Below are positions 20,296 to 26,563 of a stretch of 48,730 nucleotides of DNA, piece after piece. Every line of letters starts with the position of its first letter. Positions within the stretch are counted from its first letter, which is position 1. The position numbers were made by a program, and so were the translations under genes. A model generated the notes under the pieces. It was given only the letters and a program-made list of their open reading frames with translations. It made no database searches and was not told where the DNA came from. The DNA lies in NCBI GenBank assembly GCA_024400275.1, contig JAKSMY010000010.1:1-48730 (forward strand). Direction: 5' to 3'. Source of the DNA: Paludibacteraceae bacterium. Its GTDB lineage: Bacteria > Bacteroidota > Bacteroidia > Bacteroidales > Paludibacteraceae.

Positions 20296-20661
20296 ATGAA
20301 AGTCATTCGAATTATATCCATCCTTGTTGCCGTGATGGGTTTGGTACATATCGTGGCAACTTTTTCTCCCTTAATTGGCGGTAAATTGGTTAACTTGGAC
20401 CCAGGCACTTATCATGCAATGATTTACATGAGTTTGATGTGTGGTTTATTGCTTATTGTTTTAGGCGGATATATCACTTGGGTGATAGCCAAGGTGGCTG
20501 AATCCCCTATTTTGAAACCGACATTACAAATAGCAGCGGCACTTCTACTTATAGATGGAGTAGCTGCCGTGTGCTTCATGCCACATAATCCGTTTGCGTG
20601 GACCATATTTATCCTAAATGGAATAGTCGGGTGCTATTCTTTGTTTTGCAAGAGTAGATAA
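20296..20661 (+). CDS. Small integral membrane protein, function unknown
   Basis: 121 residues with four hydrophobic segments: about 4-24, 42-66, 76-95 and 100-117. There are no charged catalytic clusters. It starts three bases after the gldB stop and is probably the last gene of that operon, since a promoter for the next gene follows. The family is not recognised with confidence. Confidence 0.7.
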   Translation: MKVIRIISILVAVMGLVHIVATFSPLIGGKLVNLDPGTYHAMIYMSLMCGLLLIVLGGYITWVIAKVAESPILKPTLQIAAALLLIDGVAAVCFMPHNPFAWTIFILNGIVGCYSLFCKSR

Positions 20662-20726
20662 TATGTAGATAAATTTACAGATAGAAAACTTAGAAAGAAA
20701 AAAATAACTACAAAAATCATAAATTA

Positions 20727-20758
20727 TTTGCGTATGTAAAAAAAAAGCAGTAATTTTG
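20727..20758 (+). promoter_or_regulatory. Bacteroidota-type promoter upstream of the DUF5606 gene
   Basis: A -33 element TTTG (20727-20730) and a -7 element TAATTTTG (20751-20758) are separated by 20 bases containing an A-tract. The site is 29 bases before the gene start. Confidence 0.75.
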
Positions 20759-20786
20759 CACATTCATTGGTAAAAACACTATACTT

Positions 20787-21326
20787 ATGCTGAAAAACAT
20801 TCTCGCTATTACGGGTAAACCCGGGTTGTACAAGTTAATCAATCACGGCAATAACATGCTTATCGTGGAGTCCTTAATTGACGGCAAACGTATGCCTACT
20901 TACGGTCGTGACAAGATAATTTCTTTGGGCGATATATCTATGTTCACGACGGATGAAGACATGCCTTTGAGCGAAGTGTTAACCAAACTGGGTGAAAAAG
21001 AAGGGCTCAAAGTTGCCTCTATTGATGCCAAGAAAGCCGACAATGACGCACTGCGTGCTTATTTTGCCTCTTTTGTGCCTAATTACGATTCTGACCGCGT
21101 GTATCCAAGTGATATTCGCAAATTGGTATTATGGTACAATATTCTCATTAATGCCGGTATTACGGATTTCAGCGCAGAAGAGAACGACGAAACAGCGGAA
21201 GAAGCTCCTAAACCGGAAGAAAAGAAAATGGCAGTCAAGAAACCGGCAGCCAAATCTCAAGTAAAAACCCAAAAAGCAGCAGGCAAATCAGCTGCTAAAA
21301 CGGGTGTTGGTGCTAAAAAAGGATAA
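20787..21326 (+). CDS. DUF5606 family protein with a basic Lys/Ala-rich tail
   Basis: 179 residues. The first 130 form the conserved domain (MLKNILAITGKPGLYKLINH, then MLIVESLIDGKRMPTYGRDKI, and RKLVLWYNILINAG). From residue 131 the protein turns acidic (EENDETAEEAPKPEEKK) and then histone-H1-like (KKPAAKSQVKTQKAAGKSAA), almost certainly disordered. The domain occurs across Bacteroidota and its function is not known; the tail suggests nucleic-acid contact by analogy only. It has its own promoter at 20727-20758. Confidence 0.85.
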   Translation: MLKNILAITGKPGLYKLINHGNNMLIVESLIDGKRMPTYGRDKIISLGDISMFTTDEDMPLSEVLTKLGEKEGLKVASIDAKKADNDALRAYFASFVPNYDSDRVYPSDIRKLVLWYNILINAGITDFSAEENDETAEEAPKPEEKKMAVKKPAAKSQVKTQKAAGKSAAKTGVGAKKG

Positions 21327-21341
21327 TATAACAAGCGATAT

Positions 21342-22109
21342 TTGGTTCTAAATGAACTAATCAATACAATAGAATCGGTAGCCCCGTTGAAGTGGCAAGA
21401 GGCGTGGGACAATTCGGGACTGCAGGTGGGTGATCGTAATGCTGACATTGATGCCGCATTATTGACAACGGATGTTACGGAATCTGTTGTCGATGAGGCT
21501 ATTAGGTTGCATTGCGGTCTTATTGTATCCCATCATCCGTTGTTATTTTTCGGTTTAAAAAACATCACGGGAGATACTCCACAACAACGCATTGTTGAAA
21601 AAGCTATTCGAAACAACATAGCTATTTATTCCTCCCACACCGCAATGGACTCGTATCTGCATGGCGTAAGTGGACGAATAGCAGAGAAAATAGGTCTGAC
21701 GGATGTTAAAATACTGAACCCCGTAGATGAGCAACACGGATTGGGTGTTATTGGGCAACTACCTGAGCCTGTGCCCTTTATGGATTTACTGGCTCATATC
21801 AAGAAGACATTTCAAACTACCTATATACGTTATATAGCCCCATTGTCCGTTTCTGTTCAAACCATCGCCCTTTGCGGCGGTGCCGGTGCCGAATTTGCAG
21901 AACAGGCTCTGCAACAAGGAGCCGACGTGTACATCACAGCCGACTGTAAATACCACGAATTTGTAGATTTAAACGGTCGTATCGGACTAATAGATATAGA
22001 CCATTGGATAAGTGAGCATTTCACGCGAGATATATTCAGGGAATTGCTGGAGAAACAGATTAAAACATATATTAGTCAAGAAGACAAAACACCAATAAAA
22101 ATATTTTAA
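21342..22109 (+). CDS. Nif3-like dinuclear metal centre (GTP cyclohydrolase I type 2 homologue) protein
   Basis: 255 residues with the family core: WQEAWDNSGLQVGD near the start, the metal-binding LIVSHHPLLFFG, YSSHTAMDSYLHGVSGRIAE, and C-terminal ADCKYHEFVDLNGRIGLIDI plus DHWISE. No in-frame ATG precedes the conserved start; the frame opens with TTG at 21342 after a stop at 21324, so TTG is the only standard start codon available. The protein is often encoded beside a coiled-coil zinc-ribbon protein in Bacteroidota, as here (three-base gap). Its cellular role is unsettled. Confidence 0.9.
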   Translation: MVLNELINTIESVAPLKWQEAWDNSGLQVGDRNADIDAALLTTDVTESVVDEAIRLHCGLIVSHHPLLFFGLKNITGDTPQQRIVEKAIRNNIAIYSSHTAMDSYLHGVSGRIAEKIGLTDVKILNPVDEQHGLGVIGQLPEPVPFMDLLAHIKKTFQTTYIRYIAPLSVSVQTIALCGGAGAEFAEQALQQGADVYITADCKYHEFVDLNGRIGLIDIDHWISEHFTRDIFRELLEKQIKTYISQEDKTPIKIF

Positions 22110-22111
22110 TT

Positions 22112-22879
22112 ATGGCAAAGAAAGAAGAAAAAGAACTGACCGTAGAGGAAAAATTAAAAGCCCTCTTTGAGTTGCAACAAGTTGATTCTAAGATTGATGA
22201 GTTGCGTATTCTGACCGGCGAACTGCCGCAGGAAGTAAAGGACATGAGTGACGAGTTGGAAGGCTTGAAAACCCGTCAACAGAACATTGAAGCGGAGATA
22301 AAAGAGTGTGAAACACAAATCTCTGACCATAATGTCCGTATCAGCAATGCCAATGCCGCTATTGCACGTTACAAAGAACAACAAGATAATGTCCGCAATA
22401 ACCGTGAATTTGACAATTTAACCAAAGAAATTGAGTATCAAGAGTTGGATATCGAGCTCAGTCAAAAGAAAATTCGTCAATATACTGCCGACCTGGAAGC
22501 ACGCAAAGAAGACAAAATCAAGACGGCAGAGGCTATCAAGGACAAATCTATTGACTTGGAGCAGAAACGCGGTGAATTAGAGAGTATTATGGCTGAAACA
22601 AAGGCTGAAACAGAAGCTCTTATACTGCGTGCCGGCGATTTGGAGAAGAAAATCGAAAGCCGTCTGCTGGAGGCCTTCAAACGTATTCGCAAGAACGCCC
22701 ACAACGGTTTGGCAGTCGTTAAAGTTGAGCGTGACAGTTGCGGCGGTTGCCACAGCAAAATACCAGCACAAAAACAGCTGGATATTCGCCAACGCAAGAA
22801 AATCATCGTTTGCGAGTTCTGCGGCCGTATCCTCGTTGATCCGGATATGGAACAGGAAATGGCAAAGAAAAAGAAATAA
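22112..22879 (+). CDS. Coiled-coil protein with C-terminal C4 zinc ribbon
   Basis: 255 residues. Residues 1-190 are heptad-rich coiled coil (LKTRQQNIEAEIKECETQIS and similar). The C-terminal domain has CGGCHSKIPAQKQLDIRQ and then VCEFCGRILVD, giving two CxxC knuckles, the zf-RING_7 type zinc ribbon. It follows the Nif3-like gene by three bases, an association seen widely. Relatives are proposed to bind nucleic acid; the function is unproven. A hairpin with a T-run follows. Confidence 0.88.
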   Translation: MAKKEEKELTVEEKLKALFELQQVDSKIDELRILTGELPQEVKDMSDELEGLKTRQQNIEAEIKECETQISDHNVRISNANAAIARYKEQQDNVRNNREFDNLTKEIEYQELDIELSQKKIRQYTADLEARKEDKIKTAEAIKDKSIDLEQKRGELESIMAETKAETEALILRAGDLEKKIESRLLEAFKRIRKNAHNGLAVVKVERDSCGGCHSKIPAQKQLDIRQRKKIIVCEFCGRILVDPDMEQEMAKKKK

Positions 22880-22903
22880 GTCGTTTCGGCTGTTTTACAC
22901 AGA

Positions 22904-22931
22904 GCATCGATTGAAAAATCGGTGCTTTTTT
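22904..22931 (+). terminator. Rho-independent terminator after the zinc-ribbon gene
   Basis: GCATCGAT (22904-22911), loop TGAAAA, ATCGGTGC (22918-22925; one G-T pair), then TTTTTT. It ends the long + strand block before the accessory island. Confidence 0.8.
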
Positions 22932-22962
22932 GTATCGGCTGCAAAGAAAAAACACAACAAAA

Positions 22963-22994
22963 TTTGCATATATCAAAAATTCTTTGTACTTTTG
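22963..22994 (+). promoter_or_regulatory. Promoter of the toxin-antitoxin pair
   Basis: TTTG at 22963-22966 and TACTTTTG at 22987-22994, 20 bases apart. The antitoxin ATG lies 28 bases downstream of the -7 element. Confidence 0.75.
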
Positions 22995-23011
22995 CGTCGC
23001 AAAACGCAAAA
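22990..23011. promoter_or_regulatory. Inverted repeat overlapping the TA promoter (candidate operator)
   Basis: TTTTGCGT (22990-22997) and ACGCAAAA (23004-23011) are perfect 8-base arms around a 6-base centre. The left arm covers half of the -7 element. The position is what is expected for autorepression by the antitoxin or the TA complex; this is inference. Confidence 0.55.
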
Positions 23012-23021
23012 TACGATAATT

Positions 23022-23210
23022 ATGAGTGCAACAATTTCAATGACATACGATGTCAGTAATGTGAATGCGACGAATATGTTGCGAATGTTATTTGCATCAG
23101 GACTCTTTCAGTTAAAAGATGATAAAGAGTGGTCAAAAGAGGAAGAAAAAGAGGCGTTTCTCTTTACATCTCGTCTTAATTCAGCAAACATATTAGCCAA
23201 GCACGTATGA
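23022..23210 (+). CDS. Putative type II antitoxin upstream of a MazF/PemK-like toxin
   Basis: 62 residues (MSATISMTYDVSNVNATNML, then RMLFASGLF and an acidic KDDKEWSKEEEKEAF stretch). The start is chosen as the first ATG after the promoter; the reading frame stays open far upstream inside the zinc-ribbon gene, but that part is a shadow. No named antitoxin family is recognised. The assignment rests on size, on the ATGA overlap with the toxin gene and on the dyad in its promoter. Confidence 0.65.
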   Translation: MSATISMTYDVSNVNATNMLRMLFASGLFQLKDDKEWSKEEEKEAFLFTSRLNSANILAKHV

Positions 23211-23539
23211 AATATCACCAAGGAGACATTGTGGAAGTGAATTTTCTCTTCCCAAATGGTGTGCAAAAACCGCACCCAGCATTGATTGTGTCAAATGATG
23301 AATTGTATGAAAATGAAGAATTCTTTTATCTTTGTTTAATTTCATCCAAGAATTATAATTCACAATATTCATTTGCCATTACAGATAATATGGTTTCTTG
23401 TCCATTTGACAAGCCAAGTTTTGTTAAATGTCAACTGATAACTGGTTATACAGAGCGTGATGTTGTTAGAAAAATAAGCACAATGAAATCGGAGTTTTGC
23501 ACTCAAGTGATTGATAAAGTGATTAGTAGTATTTTTTAA
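23207..23539 (+). CDS. MazF/PemK-family toxin
   Basis: 110 residues. The N-terminus has the family signature GDIVEVNFLFPNG followed by KPHPALIVSND, matching the GDIV.V.F....G....RPALV.S pattern of MazF/PemK/Kid endoribonucleases. The middle part (FLYLCLISSKNY-like FFYLCLISSKNYN) and VKCQLITGYTERDV correspond to the strand-rich core. Members cut mRNA and stop growth unless bound by antitoxin. It overlaps the antitoxin stop by four bases. Confidence 0.8.
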   Translation: MKYHQGDIVEVNFLFPNGVQKPHPALIVSNDELYENEEFFYLCLISSKNYNSQYSFAITDNMVSCPFDKPSFVKCQLITGYTERDVVRKISTMKSEFCTQVIDKVISSIF

Positions 23540-23580
23540 TTGACAAATTAAAGCAAGGAAAAAGAAAACTAACCTCTCCC

Positions 23581-23597
23581 GCAGGGCATGACCCTGC
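23581..23597 (+). repeat. Small hairpin downstream of the toxin gene
   Basis: GCAGGG-CATGA-CCCTGC, a perfect 6-base stem. No T-run follows. It opens a 340-base non-coding stretch (23540-23880) that otherwise holds the large inverted repeat at 23609-23797 and no convincing reading frame. Confidence 0.6.
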
Positions 23598-23608
23598 AAA
23601 GACATAGT

Positions 23609-23797
23609 AAAAAATAGCGTTGTAAGCCCAACTTGGTTTTCTGAAATCTCGACAGTTTCAAAAAATCACTAAATCATTCAAGTACGGTTTTGCACGCTCG
23701 CGCTTTTCGCGTGAGTTTTTGTGCGTACATTTGAATGATTTAGGTAGTCGAGGACCTCAGAAAATCAGATGAAGCGAGCGAGAGCCCACGCTTTTTT
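23609..23797. repeat. Large nested inverted repeat
   Basis: Arms pair outside-in: AAAAAA (23609-23614) and AGCGT (23616-23620) with ACGCT (23788-23792) and the T-run; TTTTCTGA (23637-23644) with TCAGAAAA (23757-23764); CTCGAC (23648-23653) with GTCGAG (23747-23752); CTAAATCATTCAA (23669-23681) with TTGAATGATTTAG (23731-23743); GTACG (23682-23686) with CGTAC (23724-23728); then GCAC/GTGC and CTCGCG/CGCG-GAG at the tip. The right end runs into TTTTTT like a terminator. It could fold as one long stem-loop RNA or a DNA cruciform. Confidence 0.75.
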
Positions 23798-23880
23798 GTT
23801 GTGTATATGTAAGTATAAAATAAACGGAGAATGCCGAAAGCCGAATAATAAAGTGGAGGCAAAAAAACAAATAAACAACA

Positions 23881-24585
23881 ATGAAAAAATTATCTATTTT
23901 AACTCTCGTAGCTATTTTATGCTGTATGACCTCTTGTGAAAAAAAAGACGGTGCCGATTCGTTTAATTCAAAAAACGTTGTCACGATTATGAATGAAATG
24001 ATAGGTCTTTCTGCTGATGAAGTATCTGACAAAATTCGCAGTTATGGGTTTAACGAAGTGTATGACGCAGAAGTGTGGTCGGGGGATGGTAAAATGTTGT
24101 ATGAGTATGATTTTACCTCTTTAGATTCCAAAAATAATTATTTGTTTTTTATCGCAAATAAAAACAACGTAGTTTTTTGTATAACTTATGGATCTTATTT
24201 CAGTTCTAATAAGAAGGAGGCAGATAAAATACTATTAGCATGGGTCAATCAATTGGGAATATCTTATAAATCACGTGTCAATCATTTATACTCGTTTGAT
24301 TATGGATATTCGGAGTATAACGAAGAATACACCTACAATATCGATAGTTTGTCCGTCGCTTTAGCCAATCATCCCCATAGACTTTATCGAATAGAATATA
24401 GTGGCACATACGGAAAAATTACAATGGGAGAGTTTGAATATTGTAAAGATATGTCTCCTAAGTTTGTGATACCGATACCTGGGAGTTACACTTGGAGTTT
24501 AGAAGAATCTGATAAGATCCAGTATAGCCAAGCAATAGATTCGTATTATATTGAGATGTGGAATGACAGTTTGAGATATATGTAA
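23881..24585 (+). CDS. Lipoprotein of unknown function (paralogue of the gene at 25380)
   Basis: 234 residues. Leader MKKLSILTLVAILCCMTSC ends in a lipobox, and the mature part begins CEKKDGADSFNSKNVVTIMN. The acidic or polar residues just after the cysteine resemble the Bacteroidota surface-export signal, which would place it on the cell surface (inference). Segments IGLSADEVSDKIRSYGF, YLFFIANKNNVVFCI and WVNQLGISY align by eye with the protein at 25380, so the two are diverged paralogues. The family is not recognised. The start is preceded by AACAACA, as at 25380. Confidence 0.75.
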   Translation: MKKLSILTLVAILCCMTSCEKKDGADSFNSKNVVTIMNEMIGLSADEVSDKIRSYGFNEVYDAEVWSGDGKMLYEYDFTSLDSKNNYLFFIANKNNVVFCITYGSYFSSNKKEADKILLAWVNQLGISYKSRVNHLYSFDYGYSEYNEEYTYNIDSLSVALANHPHRLYRIEYSGTYGKITMGEFEYCKDMSPKFVIPIPGSYTWSLEESDKIQYSQAIDSYYIEMWNDSLRYM

Positions 24586-24603
24586 ATTAAAAGCAACAGA
24601 TTT

Positions 24604-25299
24604 ATGAAAAAATTAACTATTTTAGTCATTGCAGCCATTCTGTGTTGCATGATTTCTTGTGAAAATGAAGATGGTGTGAATTCAGTTGGTTCTAAGAATA
24701 ATCCCGAATTTGTAGAAGCAGTAGATCTTGGATTATCCGTTAAATGGGCTTCCTGCAATGTTGGTGCCACTAAACCGGAAGAATATGGCGACTACTTTGC
24801 ATGGGGTGAAACAAGTCCAAAAGCCACATACAATTGGAGAACATACAAGTATTGCAAAGGTAGTAATAACACGTTGACGAAATACTGCACGGATAGTTAT
24901 TATGGTACAGTGGATAACAAGACCACTCTTGACCCGGAGGACGATGCTGCTCATGTTAATTGGGGTGGTGCTTGGCGTATGCCTACAAGGGCAGAACAAA
25001 ACGAATTGCTAAATAACTGTACGTGGACAAAGACAACCCAAAACGGAGTAAAAGGTTACATTGTATCAAGCAAGAAGAATAGTCATTCTATCTTTTTGCC
25101 TGCTTCTAGCTGCTGCGATGATACATCGCTCAACTTTGTTAATTCCTACACCAGCTACTATTGGTCCTCAACGCTCGGCTTCGGCAACTCGAAAGGCGCA
25201 TATTTCTTCAGCATCAGTATGAGTCCAAATAGATATAATGGATCTGGTTATGGCATCGATCGTGTTTGTGGTTTGTCTGTGCGCCCTGTCTGCCCGTAA
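24604..25299 (+). CDS. Lipoprotein with a FISUMP (Fib_succ_major) domain
   Basis: 231 residues. Leader MKKLTILVIAAILCCMISC, then CENEDGVNS. From residue 39 it shows the domain widely found in Bacteroidota and Fibrobacter surface proteins: FVEAVDLGLSVKWASCNVGA, then YGDYFAWGETSPKATYNW, WGGAWRMPTRAEQNELLNNC, YYWSST and the terminal GLSVRPV. These proteins are believed to be surface-exposed, with no proven activity. Nineteen bases separate it from the previous lipoprotein. Its leader is nearly identical to those of its neighbours although the mature parts are unrelated. Confidence 0.88.
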   Translation: MKKLTILVIAAILCCMISCENEDGVNSVGSKNNPEFVEAVDLGLSVKWASCNVGATKPEEYGDYFAWGETSPKATYNWRTYKYCKGSNNTLTKYCTDSYYGTVDNKTTLDPEDDAAHVNWGGAWRMPTRAEQNELLNNCTWTKTTQNGVKGYIVSSKKNSHSIFLPASSCCDDTSLNFVNSYTSYYWSSTLGFGNSKGAYFFSISMSPNRYNGSGYGIDRVCGLSVRPVCP

Positions 25300-25379
25300 C
25301 ATAGTATATTCAATGAGTCAATATGGAAAAACCGAACCGCCTAAAAGGAAGTAGGACAAAAAATTAACAACAAACAACA

Positions 25380-25964
25380 ATGAAAAAATTATCTATTTTA
25401 GCCATTGCAGCCATTCTGTGCTGCTTGATTTCTTGTAAAAATGAAGACAGCACAAGTTCATTCAATCCAAAGAGCGCAGTTACAATCCTTGACCAGATTA
25501 TGGATTTAACTACGAATGAGGCAATTAACAAAATTAAAAAATCAGGATTGTCTCTATGGCAAGAATTTCCCGAGTATGGGACATACTATTTTGCGAATAA
25601 ATCCCAAAACCAAATAATTTTTATAGAGAGTAAAAATGGAAAAGTTATAGAGGCGGCATTTGGAGAAGATGAGGTTTCCAAAGAAAAAGCAAATAGTGTT
25701 ATGAAATCTTGGATAAATCAAATTGGCAAATGCTATGAAGGAGAACATAAATTTGAATTTGAAGAGGTGAGTAACCAAAGTACCACATCTACTTCTTATA
25801 GCAGAATAGAAGAAGTTATGGAATCGGCATCCTATTTGTTTACGGTGAATTACATCGGTGGTATCCGTGTTCAAATACATGCAGAGCCAGACTCCGAAGA
25901 AGCATACGAAGCTAAAACGTATGACTATTATAACATAAATATGAGCAGAGATATTTATCAATAA
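25380..25964 (+). CDS. Lipoprotein of unknown function (paralogue of the gene at 23881)
   Basis: 194 residues. Leader MKKLSILAIAAILCCLISC, then CKNEDSTSSFNPKSAVTILD. It shares with the gene at 23881 the order SFN.K..VTI, a following helix ending KI...G, an FANK...IIF strand and WINQIGKCY, but is shorter and lacks the C-terminal part. There is no recognised domain. The upstream AACAACAAACAACA-ATG resembles the start region at 23881. It is the last lipoprotein of the cluster, followed by about 600 bases of repeats. Confidence 0.75.
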   Translation: MKKLSILAIAAILCCLISCKNEDSTSSFNPKSAVTILDQIMDLTTNEAINKIKKSGLSLWQEFPEYGTYYFANKSQNQIIFIESKNGKVIEAAFGEDEVSKEKANSVMKSWINQIGKCYEGEHKFEFEEVSNQSTTSTSYSRIEEVMESASYLFTVNYIGGIRVQIHAEPDSEEAYEAKTYDYYNINMSRDIYQ

Positions 25965-26016
25965 GGGTATACTGCTAAATTCTTAACAATCGTCAGTTTT
26001 GAGGTCAGCGAACTGT

Positions 26017-26049
26017 GAGTATAGGATGAGTATAGGATGAGTATAGGAT
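26017..26049 (+). repeat. Tandem 11-base repeat, three units
   Basis: GAGTATAGGAT is repeated exactly three times head to tail in the spacer after the lipoprotein cluster. Confidence 0.8.
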
Positions 26050-26051
26050 GA

Positions 26052-26084
26052 AATGGGCGAAGTGCAACGCGCATTTCGCCCATT
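26052..26084 (+). terminator. Strong hairpin, possible terminator
   Basis: AATGGGCGAAGTGC (26052-26065), loop AACGC, GCATTTCGCCCATT (26071-26084): a 14-base stem with a single G-T pair. There is no T-run directly after it, so it could be a processing or stability element rather than a terminator. Confidence 0.5.
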
Positions 26085-26164
26085 AATCTTAAAAATAGTA
26101 AGTTATTCCAAAAAAAAACACGAGAATAGCACATTCTGTGTCTAATCCGCCACCGCCATTTATA

Positions 26165-26184
26165 AAGTTGGTCATGACCAACTT
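26165..26184. repeat. Perfect 20-base palindrome
   Basis: AAGTTGGTCATGACCAACTT is fully self-complementary with no central loop. It lies in the 25965-26563 non-coding stretch, which otherwise contains the 11-base tandem array, a hairpin, a stem-loop repeat copy, and the ATPase promoter with its phased repeats. Confidence 0.8.
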
Positions 26185-26202
26185 AGCTAGGGGGACATTT
26201 AT

Positions 26203-26234
26203 AGTTTATAGGACGGCGCCGTGTCGCCTATGGC
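26203..26234 (+). repeat. Intergenic stem-loop repeat (AGTTTAGAGGACGG family), copy 2
   Basis: AGTTTATAGGAC, then GGCG-CCGTGT-CGCC, then TATGGC. It is the same arrangement as the copies at 10612-10644 and 48095-48153, on the opposite strand and with a different stem. Confidence 0.55.
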
Positions 26235-26464
26235 TTAGAATTATGAGTTAAGAATTTTGAATTAAGAGAAAGGCGCAAGCACCTATAGGTTAGAGGATAG
26301 TAGTAGCATCTTATGTTGATGTTATGTTATAAACCCTAAAAAGCATATCGGGAAGAACGCCGGTAAAAACTACCCGACAAGACATTGTGATTAAAACAAT
26401 TTGGCATCGGTTTGCTCCGACGAATATTAAAAGTCAGATAAAAATACATTTTTCTCCCAAAATA

Positions 26465-26496
26465 TTTGGTCAATTCGAAAAAAAACAGTATCTTTG
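26465..26496 (+). promoter_or_regulatory. Promoter of the DUF4143-type ATPase gene
   Basis: TTTG (26465-26468) and TATCTTTG (26489-26496) lie 20 bases apart. The three phased repeats fill the untranslated leader downstream. Confidence 0.75.
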
Positions 26497-26503
26497 CACT
26501 CAA

Positions 26504-26562
26504 ATTTGAACATTTTGTGTTCAAGATTTGAACATTTTGTAGTTATAATTTGAGTGTTTTGT
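26504..26562 (+). promoter_or_regulatory. Three 15-base repeats phased by 22 bases in the ATPase leader
   Basis: ATTTGAACATTTTGT at 26504-26518 and 26526-26540, and the variant ATTTGAGTGTTTTGT at 26548-26562. Spacing is exactly 22 bases, about two helical turns, between the promoter and the ATG at 26564. They are candidate binding sites for a regulator or an RNA-level control element. Confidence 0.6.
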
Positions 26563-26563
26563 T

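Noticed and set aside
22629..23021. Long upstream extension of the antitoxin reading frame
   Set aside because: It runs through the zinc-ribbon gene in another frame and crosses its terminator; the first ATG after the promoter is the sensible start.
26017..26562. Possible CRISPR array from the repeats in this spacer
   Set aside because: Units are 11 bases without unique spacers, and the 22-base-phased leader repeats are too few and too close; no cas gene is present.
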